Source of the DNA: Flaveria trinervia
Lineage: Eukaryota; Streptophyta; Magnoliopsida; Asterales; Asteraceae
Assembly: GCA_025506515.1 (NCBI GenBank)
Contig: CM046457.1
Coordinates: 37,334,231-37,398,230, forward strand
Reading direction: 5' to 3'
Length of the DNA stretch: 64,000 nucleotides
Shown: positions 23,644 through 37,635 of the stretch, piece by piece
Layout: the number at the start of each line of letters is the position of its first letter
Numbering within the stretch: position 1 is the first letter of the stretch
Translations under genes and position numbers: made by a program
The notes under the pieces: generated by a model
Database searches by the model: none
What the model saw: only the letters and a program-made list of their open reading frames with translations
What the model was told of the DNA's origin: nothing

Positions 23644-26479
23644 ATGACTACTCCCTCTAATGATCCTCACAATACTGGTTCCTCAACCAAGCCACCAATG
23701 CTGGTTAGGAATGAGTATAACATATGGCAACGACGAATGCTCCATCACCTGTCTGTTAACAGCGCAGGTTGTTGGACATCAGTGGTACATGGTCCACACA
23801 AGCCTATGGTGAATAACCCGGAACCAATCAAATGGTTCCGAAGAGGAGGGAGCAATACTCAGATGAGGATAAGGAGTTGCTTGAAATTGATGCAAAAGCC
23901 CATGGAATTCTGGCCATGGCACTGCCCAATGAAATCTATTCTGGGCTAATGCATCATGAAACTGCCCATGACCTCTGGAATGCCTTGAAAGAACAATTTG
24001 GAGGAACAGATGAGGTCTTGGCAAATAATAGAGAAATCCTTGCCCAACAATATGAGACATTCTCTCATAGAAAGGGTGAGACACTGACTCAACAATTTGA
24101 GCGGTTCTCTTGTTTGATCTCTGAATTAAAATGGTCAAACTTGAGTACACAAATATTCAGATGAATAACAGATTTCTAAGATCACTGCCTGAGAGATGGG
24201 ACACATATACTATTGTCCTACGTTCCAGTGCAAGTTTGGACAAACTATCTCTCACCCAACTCCATGGGAAACTGCTCACGTTTGAGAGATAGATAGAACA
24301 GAAGAGAAAGCTGTCTTCATCTGGAAAGCTCACTGAAGACTTTGTACCAGGCAACACTGCCTTGGTTGGTCATGAGTCAGAATATGCTTCATCTGAATGC
24401 CAGTATGATGAGCATATTAATTTCTCTTCAAACACTTCTGATTCTGCATTTGTGAGTGTTGATGGTCAGTTTACTGGGTGTAATAATGACAATTTATGCT
24501 TCATTATGGATGATCTCAAGGGGATTGCTGATGACGACTTAAAAGAGATGGATATTTTGAGCCAAATGGCCTTGATAAATATCAGATCTCAAAAGTTCTA
24601 CAAAAGAATTGGAAGAAAATTCCCAGGACTCTCTGGCAAAACCAAAGTTGGTTATGACAAGAGCAAGTTGAGGTGTCACAAATGCCAAAGGCTTGGACAC
24701 TTTGCAAGAGAGTGTAGATCAACTGGATCTAACTCCACTGCACCTTTGTGACTTTTCCTGGCAATAGTCAAAACACAGAGGGCAATATCCTGTCACTTCT
24801 AGTCATCATCCTCAACAACAATCTCCTGCATATTTTGTTCCTCAGGGTCAAATGCCATATCCTTACCCTTGTTATTACATGCCACAGTCAAATCAAGTTC
24901 AAGTTCCTATGGCACCATAACCTCATGCACTACCAGAACCTCAGCCATCCCAATCTCAACAACAAACTCAACCTCAACAACACAGCTTCTTCACCCCAGG
25001 AGTTGTTAACTGGAGCAGTTTACCAGATGACATGTCTGGTCATGAACAACTGTTCTCAGGTGCTGGTCAACATGGTGGTGACAGTCCTTTTGGGAATCTA
25101 GCTCTTATGGCTTTGGAGTCTGCTGATACTTCATTTTCTAATGCTTCTACACCTCAGGTATCACAGGTATCCTCTGAGGCAAAAGCCAAATTATGTTCTG
25201 AACCATGCATAGCAGCATTTGCTTCCATTAGAGAAGCAAATGTAGCTTTAATTAATAAGAACATTGAGCTAGAACAAATTTTTCCAAAAGAAAAGCTAAG
25301 TTTGAGTCTGTGCTTAAAGATAAAAATGATGAGATTTATAAACTGAAATGCCAAAAAATTGATGATAAGGCTAGAGAAGAGGTACTTCTAGAGAAGTACA
25401 AGATCTCAAAGAAACCCTTGCAGTACCCAGGTAGAGTGTGATAGATGGGTACAATCATGCAAAGGTTTTGAAATGCTTGTTAGTAAGCAATCTGCTTCCA
25501 ATGTGAAGTTTGGCATTGGTTACAATCACACTGCTCCACCTACAGATTTTACTCCAAGAGCAGAGGTAGAATCTGATGGTGAGAGTAATAACCAATCCAT
25601 CTCATCATGTGATCTACTTCTGATACAACACAATCAGAAGTAGAAGTCAGCATCAAGCTATCTCAGAACCTATCAGCTGATGTTGATGGTTCCACTGCTG
25701 ACACTCACATGATCAATGAGTGATCAACTCAGGAGTAAATTCTGAAAGTCCTGAAAGGACTAGAGAGCAAGATTTAACACCTGAAGTTCAAACACCAACT
25801 ACTAATAGTACTGAAAAGAAGATAACTATCAGTAGAAAGAGTTTGAAGGCTACTAAAGAGGAAGTCAAGAAAGCAAACAATGCTTCCAAAGCACTGAAGA
25901 GAAAGTCTCCAGTTGCTTCACCCTCTTTAGTTGATGATCAACCTAAGATGAAGAAGAAACCATGTGATGTGTGTGTTTGTTCAATCATCTTACAGATGAT
26001 TGTTGGTACAAAAGAGGTTCCAAACTCAAACAAAAAGAAGAAATTAAAGAGAAAATGGTAAAAATGAAAAATGAGTTTGAGACCACATTTGTATCAGCAA
26101 CATCAAATCCTGTAACCCTTAAGTCTTCAAGGAAATCCAAAAAGGAAGGGGTTAAACAGGTGACAGCTGAGAGTGCTCAGAAGAAGAAGGTGCAACATAG
26201 GAACTTATCAAACTCCACTAGCAATGTGTCTGACGAGCTGAAAGCTTTATCACAAAATCAGACACAGCTGGTTATGATGGTTCAACATCTGTTGGGTAGA
26301 GTTAACCAACTAGATGCTCCTATGTTGAAACCACAGAAAAGGAGGTCCAAGCCAAAGGATTCCTCTTCTTCACATCTTCTTCCTCTCAGGCTGTTGTTCC
26401 AAATAAACCTGTTAGTTTACCATCTATTGATGAGACCAGGCCCAAAACCAAAAAGGTTTGGGTCTCCAAAACTAACTGA
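23644..26479 (+). pseudogene. Family A gag (A1 copy), broken
   Basis: It starts MTTPSNDPHN at 23644. The N-terminal part resembles DUF4219/Retrotran_gag_3 (NEYNIWQRRML), followed by a UBN2-like region (ETAHDLWNALKEQFGG). A CCHC zinc knuckle lies at about 24680-24720 (CHKCQRLGHFAREC). Then come a Q/P-rich stretch, a coiled-coil-like stretch and a second CxxC-type remnant near 25960. Frameshifts occur at about 23830, 24140, 24750, 25100, 25400 and 25960. The gene ends at TGA (26477-26479) in frame with pol. Gag proteins form the particle and bind the RNA genome. Confidence 0.85.
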
Positions 26480-29400
26480 TTGTTTATTATTGCAGGTTCT
26501 TCAACATGCCAAAGTAGCATCTGGTATGTAGATAGTGGGGGATCTATGCACATGACTGGGAACAGCTCTCTCCTTCATGACTACTCTCAAGGAAAGAAGG
26601 GATTTGTTTCTTATGGCAATGATGCTAGGGGTTACATCATTGGAAATGGCTTTGTCTCCAATGGAGAAATCAAGTTTGATGATGTTAATCATGTGGAAAA
26701 TCTCAAGTACAATCTCTTGAGTGTCAGTCAAATGTGTGATAAAGGCCATGTTGCTCTTTTCACCAGTCAGAACCCAAAGTTCTGCATTTGATTGATAAGG
26801 TGTTGGATGATCACACTCTCCTGAAAGCCAACAGGACAGGAAGAGTGTATGCCTTAGATCTTTCCAAGAAAATAGATCTAAGAGGCAATCCTTGCCTATT
26901 TTCCAAAGCCTCTTCTCAAGAATCTAAACTGTGGCATAGAAGGCTTGGTCATGTTAATCTCAAAAACATGAATCAGCTTACCCACAATAGTTTAGTCAGA
27001 GGCTTACCAATAAAGGAGTTCCACTGTGATGAAACCTGCACTGCTTGTTTAAAAGGAAAACAACACAAAGTCTCATTCCCTCCTATTGAGTGCCTAAGTC
27101 CACTGCCTGCTTGCAATTACTGCATATGGATCTATTTGGTCCTGTGAGAGTAATGAGCATGGCAAAGAAGAAATACTGTCTGGTAATTGTGGATGATTAC
27201 TCCAGATTTGTATGGACTTTCTTTCTACATTCAAAGGATGAGGTTGCTCAGAAGATTATTCACTTTGTGTTGTATATTGAGAAGCAGTATTCCCTTCCAG
27301 TCAAGTGTATTAGGAGTGACAATGGAACTGAATTCAGAAATCATACACTTGATGACTTCTATCTTTCAAAGGGAATCAAAAGGCAGTTAGCATCCCAAGG
27401 ACTCCAGAACAAAATGGAGTGTGGAGAGAAAGAACAGGACCCTCATTGAAGCTGCAAGGTCCATGCTGGCTGACTCTGGTTTGCCACTGACCTTTTGGGC
27501 TGAAGCTGTTAACACAGCTTGCTATGTGCAAAATAGAGTTTTAGTAAATCAGAGGTTGATGAAGACTCCATTTGAAGTCCTCCATCATTTGGCTCCTCTG
27601 ATTTCATTTTTCAAAGCATTTGGTGTCCCTGTTTTATTCTCAACACAAAGGATCAACTCCATAAATTTGATCCTAAGGTGGATGCAGGTATTTTTTTGGT
27701 TATTCATCTGCTTGCAAGCATACAGAGTCTTCAACTGCAGAACAAAGATGGTTGAAGAAACTCTACATGTTAAGTTCAATGATCTCCCAAAGGACAAGAT
27801 TCCACAAAGCCCTGTGGAGTTATTTGATTTGGACATACTGCAATATGTTCCTTATCAAACTCCTTCTGTTGCTCTGTCAACAGTTCACCACCTGGTGGTA
27901 CTGCTGGTGCTGATGATGATGATGATTGCCGTACTCACCTCTTCAGGTTTAGTGATCAACTGCCTGATTCAGCTAGACCTGATGTTCCTGTAGCTCCAGT
28001 AGCACCATCCACAACAAATGCTGATGAGATCTCTTCGAATTCAACTTTCTTTGAATTACCATCCACTGATTGGTTTCAAGGAAATGATTCACCATCACCA
28101 TCTGTTACTGCTGAGCCTGCTACAAACACTTGCACAGATCTCATTGTGTATCAAGATCTGAAGAATCACCCTATGTCTCAAATCATTGGTGATATCACTG
28201 CTGGAGTATCAACAAGAAGTCAATTGTCAAATTTCTGCTTCTATGGCTCTCTTCATCAGTCAGCAAGAGCCAAAGAATTATCACATTGCTTTAAAGGACA
28301 ATGGATGGGTTGATGCCATGCAGCTTGAGCTTCTTCAGTTCAAGAAACAGCAAGTGTGGGAACTGGTTCCTCTACCTCCAGGTAAGTGTGCAATAGGCAC
28401 TAAATGGTTTTTAGGAACAAAACTGATGAAAATGGGCTTATTGTTAAGAACAAAGCCAGACTGGTTGTTCAGGGGTTTGCTCAAGAAGACGGTATTGATT
28501 ATGATGAAACCTTTGCCCCTGTAGCCAGACTGGAAGCAATTCGATTGTTTTTAGCTTATGCTGCTTATCAAAACCTTAAAGTTTTTCAAATGGATGTCAA
28601 AAGTGCATTTTTATGGAAAAATTAAAGAAGAGGTTTATGTATGTCAACCTCCAGGCTTTGAGGACAATAACATCCTAATGGGTGTATAAGCTTGATAAGG
28701 CTCTTTATGGGTTAAAACAAGCTCCTAGCCTGGTATGAGACATTATCAAACTTTCTTCTGGAAAATAATTTCACTAGAGGCTCCATAGATAAGACTTTAT
28801 TCATTAAGAAAGCTGGGCAGCATAATCTACTTGTTCAAATTTATGTAGATGATATCATTTTTGCATCCTCTGATCCAAAGTTGTGTGATGCCTTTACAAA
28901 GTTGATGCAACAGAAGTTTGAAATAAGTGCCATGGGAGTTACATTCTTTCTGGGGTTGCAAATCAAACAAAAGGCTGATGGAATTTTCATTCATCAGTCC
29001 AATACACAAAAGATCTTTTGCAAAAGTTTGATTTACAAAACTGTAAGCCTTGTTCTACCCCCATGTGCAGCACCACACAACTGGATACAGATCAGAAAGG
29101 TAAAGTGGTTGATGAAACACTTTACAGATGTATGATTGGGTCCTTGATGTATTTAACAGCTTCTAGACCAGATATTATGTTTGCTACATGTGTTTGTGCT
29201 AGATTTCAGCTGCACCTAAAGAGTCTCATCTGATTGCAGTCAAGAGGATCTTTAGATATCTGCAAGGCACTCCATCTCTAGGTCTATGGTATTCTACTGG
29301 ACATTCTGGTAAATTAGTTGCTTTTTCTGACAGTGACTATGCAGGGTGTAAGTTGACCAGGAAATCAACTTCCGGTGGATGTCAATTCCTAGGCAACTGC

Positions 29401-29776
29401 TTGATTTTTGGCAGAGCAAGAAACAGACCTCAGTTGCTACATCAACTGCTGAAGCAGAGTACATTGCTGCTGCAAGTTGCACCTCTCAGGTACTCTAGCT
29501 TCAGAACCAACTTCTGGATTATGGCATTACAGAGACTAAGACTCCATTGTTAATGGATAGTGCTTCAGCGCTGTGTATTGTAAAAAATCCAGTCCAGCAC
29601 TCTAGGACCAACATATAGAGATCAGACATCATTTTATAAGGGATTTTTTGAAAAAGGTCTGATTGATCCTAAGTTTGTGCCTAGTGCTGATGAGCTTGCA
29701 GACATTTTTACTAAGCCTTTGGATTTCAACTTTCCAAAACCTGGTGTTAAGGCTTGGTATGCTGCAGCTAGAATAA
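26480..29776 (+). pseudogene. Family A pol (A1 copy), broken
   Basis: Copia polyprotein. Domains in order: aspartic protease (YVDSGG, about 26528), pre-integrase (WHRRLGH, about 26930; CTACLKGKQH), integrase (MDLFGP about 27128; RSDNGTEF about 27312), reverse transcriptase (from about 28340; QMDVKSAF about 28590; intact YVDDI 28842-28856), RNase H (DSDYAG about 29330; KTKHIEI-type region near 29610). The end LQLE is followed by TAA at 29774-29776. Frameshifts occur near 26775, 27110, 27390, 27640, 28240, 28410, 28610 and several later places, more than in A3. The sequence around the integrase glutamate is out of frame. Not functional as read. Confidence 0.9.
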
Positions 29777-30537
29777 GTGACAACTACTGATGATCTTAGT
29801 AATAAGTACTGATGATCATTGGTAACCATGTCACATATAAGTACTGATGAGTTCTTTTACCCTCAGTAGTTTTTATAACTACTGAAGGCTAATGTCTCAC
29901 AAGTACTGAAGTACTTCATCTGTTCTAAACTACTGATGTAGTTACAACTACTGATGTAGTTACAACTACTGAAATCAGTAAAAACAGATAAGTACTGATG
30001 TCCTATGAACAACTGAAATCAGCCAAAAAGGCTGATGAATGTGTTGAGGACAGTATGAAACAGCTGAAAAGCTAAGATTGACGAAAACAGCTGATGAGAA
30101 TTTCTCTTCAGTCGTTTGTACAACTGCTGTTTCATTCTAAACAACTGAAGCAATACCATGTCTTCAGTAGTTTTCTAACTACTGATGACTAATACCAAGT
30201 CTTCAGTTATTTACAACAGCTGATGACAAAACCACTGTCTTCAGTAGTTTCACAACTACTGATGACAAACACCAAGTCCTCAGTTGTTTCAATCATCTGA
30301 AGTCAAAACCACGGTCTTCAGTAGTTTTCTAACTTCTGATGCCTAACACCACGACTTCAGCTGTTTCAATGTCTGAAAGGATCATACCATGTCAACAGTC
30401 GTTTAAAACTACTGATGACTAACACCACATCCTTCAGTCGTTTTCTTACCCGTACCCTATATATATCCCTGACCTAATCCTTCAATGCTTCATCTTCTTC
30501 AAACCTAACGTTCCTCTCCAAAACTTCTCTCTTCTCA
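29777..30537 (+). promoter_or_regulatory. A1 pol-ORF3 spacer with palindromes and TATA-like box
   Basis: No gene. It is dense in AACTACTGATG, CAGTAGTT and CAGTCGTT motifs, the same class as in U3 of the family A LTR; CAGTAGTT and AACTACTG pair as hairpins. Near the end is TATATATAT (30458-30466), then a pyrimidine-rich leader (CTTCATCTTCTTC) and the ORF3 ATG 72 bp after the TATA end. I infer an internal promoter. Confidence 0.55.
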
Positions 30538-33500
30538 ATGGCGTCCATGCAAATTAAACCGCGACACAACTGTGTTGCCTACCTTACTAAATCGCCTGTC
30601 TGGGCTAAGTTCGATACTGCTATCGATCTTATGGTTCAGTCCCAATACAAAACGGCATTTCTTCTGAATCCCATACTAATGCCGAATCCCTCCAACAGTT
30701 TTGGATGAACGTTACTATTACCACTGGGGAGAACAACACACCATCTCTCCAGTCGGTTGTCAACAACAAAGAAGTGGTCATCACTCCTGCAATAATCCGC
30801 CAAATTCTTCATCCGGATGATGCTATTTCTCCTGCTGGATATCCGAAGGGCACCACAGATCTATCCTTTGCCCAACATGGATATCAAGGCAATCTTAGTG
30901 CCTCCACTATCATGAAGAAACACTTCCATGACGCCGAACGCCTAATTTTTCACATGGTGAATGTCTGTTTGGCTCCTAAGACTTCGTCTTGGGATAAAAT
31001 GTCGACAAAGTGGCAGCAGGTAATGTATTCTATTCTTGAGCAACAACCGCTAAACTTTTCAGAAATAATATTTTCGGAGCTCAAGGATATGGCTCAAAAA
31101 CTAACTGTTAACCGTTGGATACTATATCCACGGTTCATAATGGCCATCATTACAAACCAGCTTAATGCTGAGGACTTGTTGGCTTGGGTCCCTGCTACGG
31201 TTGTTCTGCCGGAAGTATACTCCCGGCACAACTCTGACCAGACACTCAAATTGGTTGCCAAGCTGCGCAAACCCACGCAGCTGGAACCCACAGCCACCAC
31301 CTCCAATCAAAAGTCCCCACCAAACCCACCAAAAAGAAACCCAAAACGGCTACTCAGGAATTGAGTCCCCTGAGGATGCTCCTGCAACACAAACGCAGGA
31401 TATCCACTATCCAACCCCCTAGTGGATACAATGACTCTTCCAGCCATAGCCGCTCAGGATTCCTCTCAACAGGAGCCTGCAGTAACCACAAAAGGGGTAC
31501 CTACACATCTGGAATCTTCCTCACTTGAGGGGATTCCCATTGAAGAGCACCAACCTCCCCAGGTGCACACTGCTTCTATCCCTTCACCCCATACAACCGC
31601 CCCTCACAGCCCAACTTTAATAGTTGCACAAGTGCTGACTCAACTGCACTCCTCACCCCCTCCCCAGAAACTCTTACTACTGGGAACACCTCTACAATTG
31701 AGGGGGAGGAACACAGTGCAATTGAGAACCCACAGCATAGGGGTTTACCACTTCTATCTCCTGGTGTAGATAAGGAGTTAGAATATCTAGTGAGGCTGCC
31801 ACCTCTTCTGAATCAGCACATGATCAGAATGAGGCTGTAACATTGCTAAGACCTCACTAGAGGCAACAGCTGATGATGGACATTGTCCTGAGGCTGGAAG
31901 TCCCCAGTACCAAGCAAAAGGGGCACATGCAACAACTGGTCTACACCCAGTGCATGTCAATCCTGCTCCAAGCAGGAGGTCAGATGATTCAGCTTCGGCT
32001 GATGATGACCTGGGATTTTTCTACGATGTTCTTGCCCAGAACACAATTCTTGAAGAGAAAGTCAGTAGGCTTCAAAACCTACTTGACCAACTTTCACAAG
32101 GAGAAAGACCATCTGCCTCCACCAACCCATAGATGGCACCTTCAGTTGAAGGTTCCCCAAACACTGAGCCACTCCAAACTCAACCACCTACCTCTGATTC
32201 AGGTCCTATTTCTCAGGAACAGAACCCTCCTGAGCAAATAGGTGCTGTACTTCAAAATTCCCTCCCTCTCATCACACCCATAATCACTGCTATTGTGACT
32301 AAAGCCATTGATGAGAGGCTTTCCTCAACTCTACAACCCTTGATTGATGCTGCTGTGCAAAAGACACTTTCTGCGGTACAAACCCCTTCCTCCAATGCAT
32401 CCAAAAAGGGGGAGAGTACTGCAGTGAAAGAAAAGAAGAGGAAAAGAACAGAGGAAGAGAATCAAGCCCAAGAGGAGGAGAAAGAAAAGCAACCACTGCT
32501 CACTTACAAGCGAAAGAAAAGTGCTGAGGATCAATCTACTGCTGAAGACAAATCCTTGGAAGAGCCGGTAAAAGAAGCTGATACTACACACAGCCGATCC
32601 ATGGATAAAATAATTGAACAACTCTTCAGGCAAGGGTTTGATACAGCCACATTGGATAGTGAGATCAGAAGGTTGGAAGTGCAAGAGATTCAAACCCGAT
32701 GGGCTGGGTATGATGCTCTTGAAAAAGAGAGATTGGAGATAATGATCTGCTTCATTGCAAAATACTTAGGAAGATCGTTAATGGAGATTCGCGCGTGGAC
32801 CAGGGACAGTATTCTGGCTATAGCCACCATAATCTGTCTGTCTGAGCAATTCCACAAGGGGATTATTGTTGAAGCCCTTGATAAGGCTGGGGCTGGTAAA
32901 AGGTTAGAAATGGCAAAACTTACAAAGGCGAAACTTACTACAAAGATGCTGGATCAACCTTCCCTTCCACCCACTCAAACACTGCCTACCCCTCAAATCT
33001 CCAACCAATCTCTAAGCCAAAGTCCAAACATCCTCATTCTTCAAAACCAATTCCCTTACCAACCCAACCATCATCCAGTGATGCACCTAGAAGGAGGAGA
33101 AGGGTGCTGAGGATGGAAGAAGTAGAAGAAGAAGAGGATGAAGATGATAGTCTGCCACTCTCTGCTGTCTAAAGCTACCAAAACCCAGAAGTCAACCCAT
33201 GATCACACCTGACTCTCAAAGGGAAATGGTCAGAGTCAAGATAGAAGATGAAGAACAGCAGAAACAACACGATGAGCAACTATTGAAGATGGTTGATAAG
33301 GAATTTCCTCAGTCATCATCTATTCAAGCCATGAAAGGCATGCTCAGAGGCTGTACACTCTCAGGCACACTTTTCAGTATCAGAAGGAGAGAGTGAGAGT
33401 ATGGCCAGACCCCAAGGTGAGTTCTAGAATCCATAAAAGAACTATTCCACACAGATACAATGGCCAGGTTAGAAAAACAATAGATTCTACCATCATGTTG

Positions 33501-34037
33501 GCCATTGTAGTCACACCCTAGGAAATATTGATGAATTCAAGAAAGCTCATCAAGCAAAGATGACCCCTCAAGCCTTACTGAAAACAAGATGATTAAAAGG
33601 GTTGTTATAAAAAGCTTGAAGACATCCAGAAGAATGAGCTCTAGTTACTCCTTGAAGGCACCCATCCTGATGAATTTGTCTATAGGGAGGTAACTACAGT
33701 GGAGCTGAAAAATGGCAGGACCATGAAGTACTTATCTGAGTACTATGGTCCAGAGTTCTTCTTCGAAGGAGGAGTAGAAGAACTCTCTCAGGAGGAACAA
33801 TTTGTTCTCCTTGAGGCCTATGTTCGAGAGTCATACAGACTCATTATGGGGAAGTAAATCTCATGAATGGGATAACAACTCTGTGTCCAGTTCCCCAAAA
33901 CAGAGTTCCCATTCATACCCTGCCAAACAAATATCTGAGATTTCTTCCCAGGCCGGAGCTTACATGGGTCATCTTCTCTACTGATCAAGAAGGAAAAAGA
34001 CCAATCTTTTGCCAACAATAAGTGGGATAATAAATAA
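30538..34037 (+). pseudogene. Family A ORF3 (A1 copy), broken
   Basis: It starts MASMQIKPRHN at 30538. A one-base loss near 30680 shifts the frame; the conserved block region then runs at 30705-31364 (TPAIIRQIL, HGYQGNLS, SSWDKMS, YPRFIMAII). After a low-complexity S/T/P-rich stretch (31422-31770), the part at 32133-33110 is charged, with basic clusters (KKRKRTEE, TYKRKK) and E/Q-rich coiled-coil-like runs. The end (NKWDNK) is at 34037, 36 bp before the LTR. No signal peptide or membrane helix is visible. Function unknown. See the A3 copy for a comparison. Confidence 0.8.
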
Positions 34038-34060
34038 CTTAGAGGTTTTGGCTGCATTGG

Positions 34061-34073
34061 TTCAGGGGAAGTT
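34061..34073 (+). other. Polypurine tract of A1
   Basis: TTCAGGGGAAGTT before the 3' LTR; A3 has AGGGGGAGTT. Confidence 0.75.
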
Positions 34074-34983
34074 TGTTGGACCAAAAGAACCAATGAGCCA
34101 AGATCAGAAAACCTCTAAGTCTCACATGGTATCACAACAACTGCTGAAAGCTTCATCAGCAGTTTGACAAGTGCTGAAGACTTCAACAGCTGAAGATCAA
34201 GTGCTGAAGACTTCAACAGCTGAAGAACTAAAGTGCTGAAGTACAACAGCTGAAGAACACAAATACTGAAGCTGAACAGCTGAAGAACGCAAGTACTGAA
34301 GCTGAACAGCTAAGAACACAAGTGCTGAAGCTGAAAGACCAAAGTACTGAAGTACAACAGCTGAAGAGTTTACAAGTGCTGAAGATCAACAACTGATGTA
34401 CAAAGTCTGAAGACAAAGACTGAAGACATCAGCTGATGACATCTACTGAAGTCATCAGCTGATGAAACATCTGAAGGTCAAAGTCTGAAGATCAAGTACT
34501 GAAGCGTCAGTAGTTCTTCAGTAGTTGTGATATCAGTAGTTTTATATTTCTAGTTTCAGTAGTTTTGTAAAACGACTGAAGAGCATGTTCTTCAGTCGTT
34601 GTAGTTTCAGTAGTTTCTAATCAGTAGTTTTATATTCTGTACTTAACACTCTGATATGTTCTCAGTAGTTGTGGACATTCAGTAGTTTGTTAAGATTTAG
34701 TTATTTTTGTAATAGATCTGGCAGTTGTCACTTTCCGTGATAACAGCAGTGATTGTTGCACTCTATATAAGAGTAACAACCTATTGTAATAAAGTGAATG
34801 ATTTGATCAGAAATATTCCATATCTATAAACATTCCTTGAATCAGAATATATTCTCTCACTATAACCGTATGTGCTCTTAATGCATACAAGTATCGATTT
34901 CTTGCTACAATTTGTCTAATTCCTGTTCTTATTCCGCTGCTTTGAACTCTAATACATCAAACTTGTGATCGATGATCCTGTCA
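34074..34983 (+). repeat. A1 3' LTR
   Basis: A 910-bp LTR. Relative to the 5' LTR it lost about 25 bp between two CAGTAGTT-type repeats near 34510 and has scattered changes. TATA box at 34764-34770, TTCCGCTGC at 34932-34940. The duplication CAAAC follows. Confidence 0.9.
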
Positions 34984-34988
34984 CAAAC

Positions 34989-37635
34989 AACTGCACAGAT
35001 TTGTACAATTGGTAAATGATTGGAAATCATGGGAGTTACCTACAAGATCAAAGAATTAAACAAAAAGATGCTTCACAGCCTCCCTGAAAGCTGGAAACAG
35101 AATGTAACTATGCTGAAAAATAGTCTTGATCTTGAAAGTACTACTTTGGATATCATGATAGCCAAAATAAAAGCATTAGAACTTGATGAAAGAAGCAGAA
35201 ATCTTGGTGGACCAAGAGTAATTGAGGCCTACAAATTTCCATCAGAATCTTATTATGTGGAAAATGCCTTCATCACTAAAGAAGATGATTTTATCTCATC
35301 AAGAGATCAAATGAACAACACTGGGTTCATTGCAATTCCACCGATCAATCAACATCAACCTCATCTCAAACACCTAAAGTCACTGCTGCTCCTCAAACCA
35401 CTCCTGAAGACTCAAGATCAGAAGAACAAAAGGCAACTTACAATGCCTTTATTGCAAGCTTTGAAGCCTACTTGGGAGGAAGACTCACTTCTACTCATCT
35501 AATTCAGGAAGATTTGGAGAAATGGATTCTGATGATGTGGAGGAAATGGATCTACAATGGCAAATGGCCATGATTGCCATGAGAGCCAAGAAATTCTTCA
35601 GAAAAGGAAGAAAGCTGAGCCTAAATGAATATACAAAACTTGGATATGATATATCCAAGGTGAAATGCTTCAACTGTGGCATGGCTGGCCACTTCTCAAG
35701 AGAGTGCAATGCCCCGAAGAGAAATAACTATCAAAGGAACTCTCAAGGCCAATCATCTCACAGCCTAACTCGAGCTTTCACTCTAACAACCAACAGCAGC
35801 AGTATCATCAACACCAACCATACCAGAATCCACCCCAACTGACAAATCAAGCACATGGAAGCAGTCAGTCTTCTGCCAGTGCTCTCGTGATAAAGCAAGA
35901 TGGGGTATGTTACTGGAGTGTGTATATAGAGGAAGTCAAGCCTCAATTTCAAAATCATGCTGTTATGGCTCACATCAATGATGGACTATCTCCAATGCCT
36001 ACTGAGGTAAAATCTAACCTTTGTAGTAAAAAATGCATTAATGAATTGCAAGGTTACAGGGAGTATAACCATATACTGGCTGATAAAATCAAAGAAGAAA
36101 AGGTAAATTCAGAGATGATGAAGAGAGAAATAAAAAGCTTTGAAATCAAAATCAAATCTCTCATCTCTGACATAGAAAAACTGCATGGTGAGAAGTACAC
36201 TCTTGCAGCTAAGAATGAGCTACTTACTAAAAGTTAACTCAATCTAAGGCTCAACAATCTATGACTGAAGTGAAACTTGAAAAGTTTCAAATGTCTTCAA
36301 TCAAGCTGTAAGAGATGCTTGATTCCCAAAAGGATCCAAAGGACATGTCAGGTATTGGGTATAATTCATGTCCTCCACCATACAATGACAACTACACTGT
36401 CATGCCTGAATCTGTCTCACTACTGAAGCAATTGAAACTAAAACTATGGAACCTAAATCTATAGTAAAACTGGTGACCAATCCTCAAAACAAACCTAATG
36501 TTTATATTGAAACAAATGAGGATAAAATCAAGTTGGGTCACCCAATCAAAATCAAAGAGTGTTCAGACAAGACACTGAGTGTCATAAAACCATCAAGCCC
36601 TGTAAAAAGAAATTGTCCCTTTTATAAAATTCATACCCTCTGTGTTACAATGTAAAAAGAAATACGTGAAGTTAGTGAAACCCACTGCTAACAGCAGTTC
36701 TGATAATGAGATCATATCTTCAAAAATTCAAGCAAATCAGAAAAGGTTTCACTACAAAAGAAACAAACAGGATTACTAAGTTCAACACCTAAAACATTGT
36801 CAGACCCTCGGTCTTCAAGATTAAGGCAGGAAGTTGTGTTTGATATCTGTAACAAGGAACATGTTGACCAGTTTGAAAAAGATGTGAGAAATGGGTTGAA
36901 GAAACAGAAACAACTCAGAAAATCAAACAAAGGTAGTGTTGTGAAACAAACTACAAAAAGGGTTGATTGTGATTCATCCCCAAAAGAAAAGAAAGTGACT
37001 CATCAAAAGAAAATATCAGTTGAGTCACACAAGGAAAAATCTAATTCAAGAAACAAACAAATGTATTATGACATTTGTGAAATGTTCAATCACAAGAAAG
37101 ATGAATGTTTTTTAATCAATATTGTTTTATTGTGACATTAACAAGTATTGTTAAATCTGTGACATGAACAATCACAATACATCTGATTGTTACTTCAATC
37201 AGAAGGGTTTGAGAATTCCCTAACACAAGCCCATCTCAAAAACATCCACTATCACACATTCTGTCAGACCTCATTTTTACAATGATCAATCTAGGACTTC
37301 TAGATCAACAAATGACAGAAACACTTTGAAGAATTATGGAAGGATCAAAGAAAACATCTTACAATGAAACACAAAACTGACCTTCCAAAACAAAAACCTA
37401 CTTTTGATAATGAAAAATGAGCTAAATTTCTACAAAGAAACAAAGACCAATGATTTCATTACTCATCTGAATCTTCAGTGGATGTTGATGAGATGACTCA
37501 CCCAATTCATTACCAAATTCTCCAAGGACACCTCCAACTAAACCACAATTTAGAGGAAAATACCAAGAAGTCACCATCATGAATAGGAACAGGAAACCCA
37601 AGACCATCATGGCTTGGGTTCCTTATTCTAATTAG
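34989..37635 (+). pseudogene. Family B gag, 3' part
   Basis: Continues B1 gag after A1. It starts QLHRFVQLVND, runs through a conserved Gag region (35020-35350; LPESWKQN), an acidic stretch, and a CCHC zinc knuckle at 35669-35710 (CFNCGMAGHFSREC). A long lysine/glutamate-rich, coiled-coil-like region follows (35950-36240). A second Cys-containing remnant lies near 37060-37190. Frameshifts occur near 35330, 35510, 35840, 36235 and later. The sequence ends at TAG (37633-37635), in frame with the protease that follows. Confidence 0.8.

Larger units (their letters stand above)
22476..34983 (+). mobile_element. Complete family A element A1
   Basis: A 12,508-bp Sirevirus-like copia element inserted in B1 gag. 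LTRs are 22476-23410 and 34074-34983. The target duplication is CAAAC (22471-22475 and 34984-34988). Order: LTR, primer site, gag, in-frame stop, pol, palindromic spacer, ORF3, purine tract, LTR. All ORFs carry frameshifts. It is the second nearly full-length family A copy here; the other, A3, is better preserved. Confidence 0.95.
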
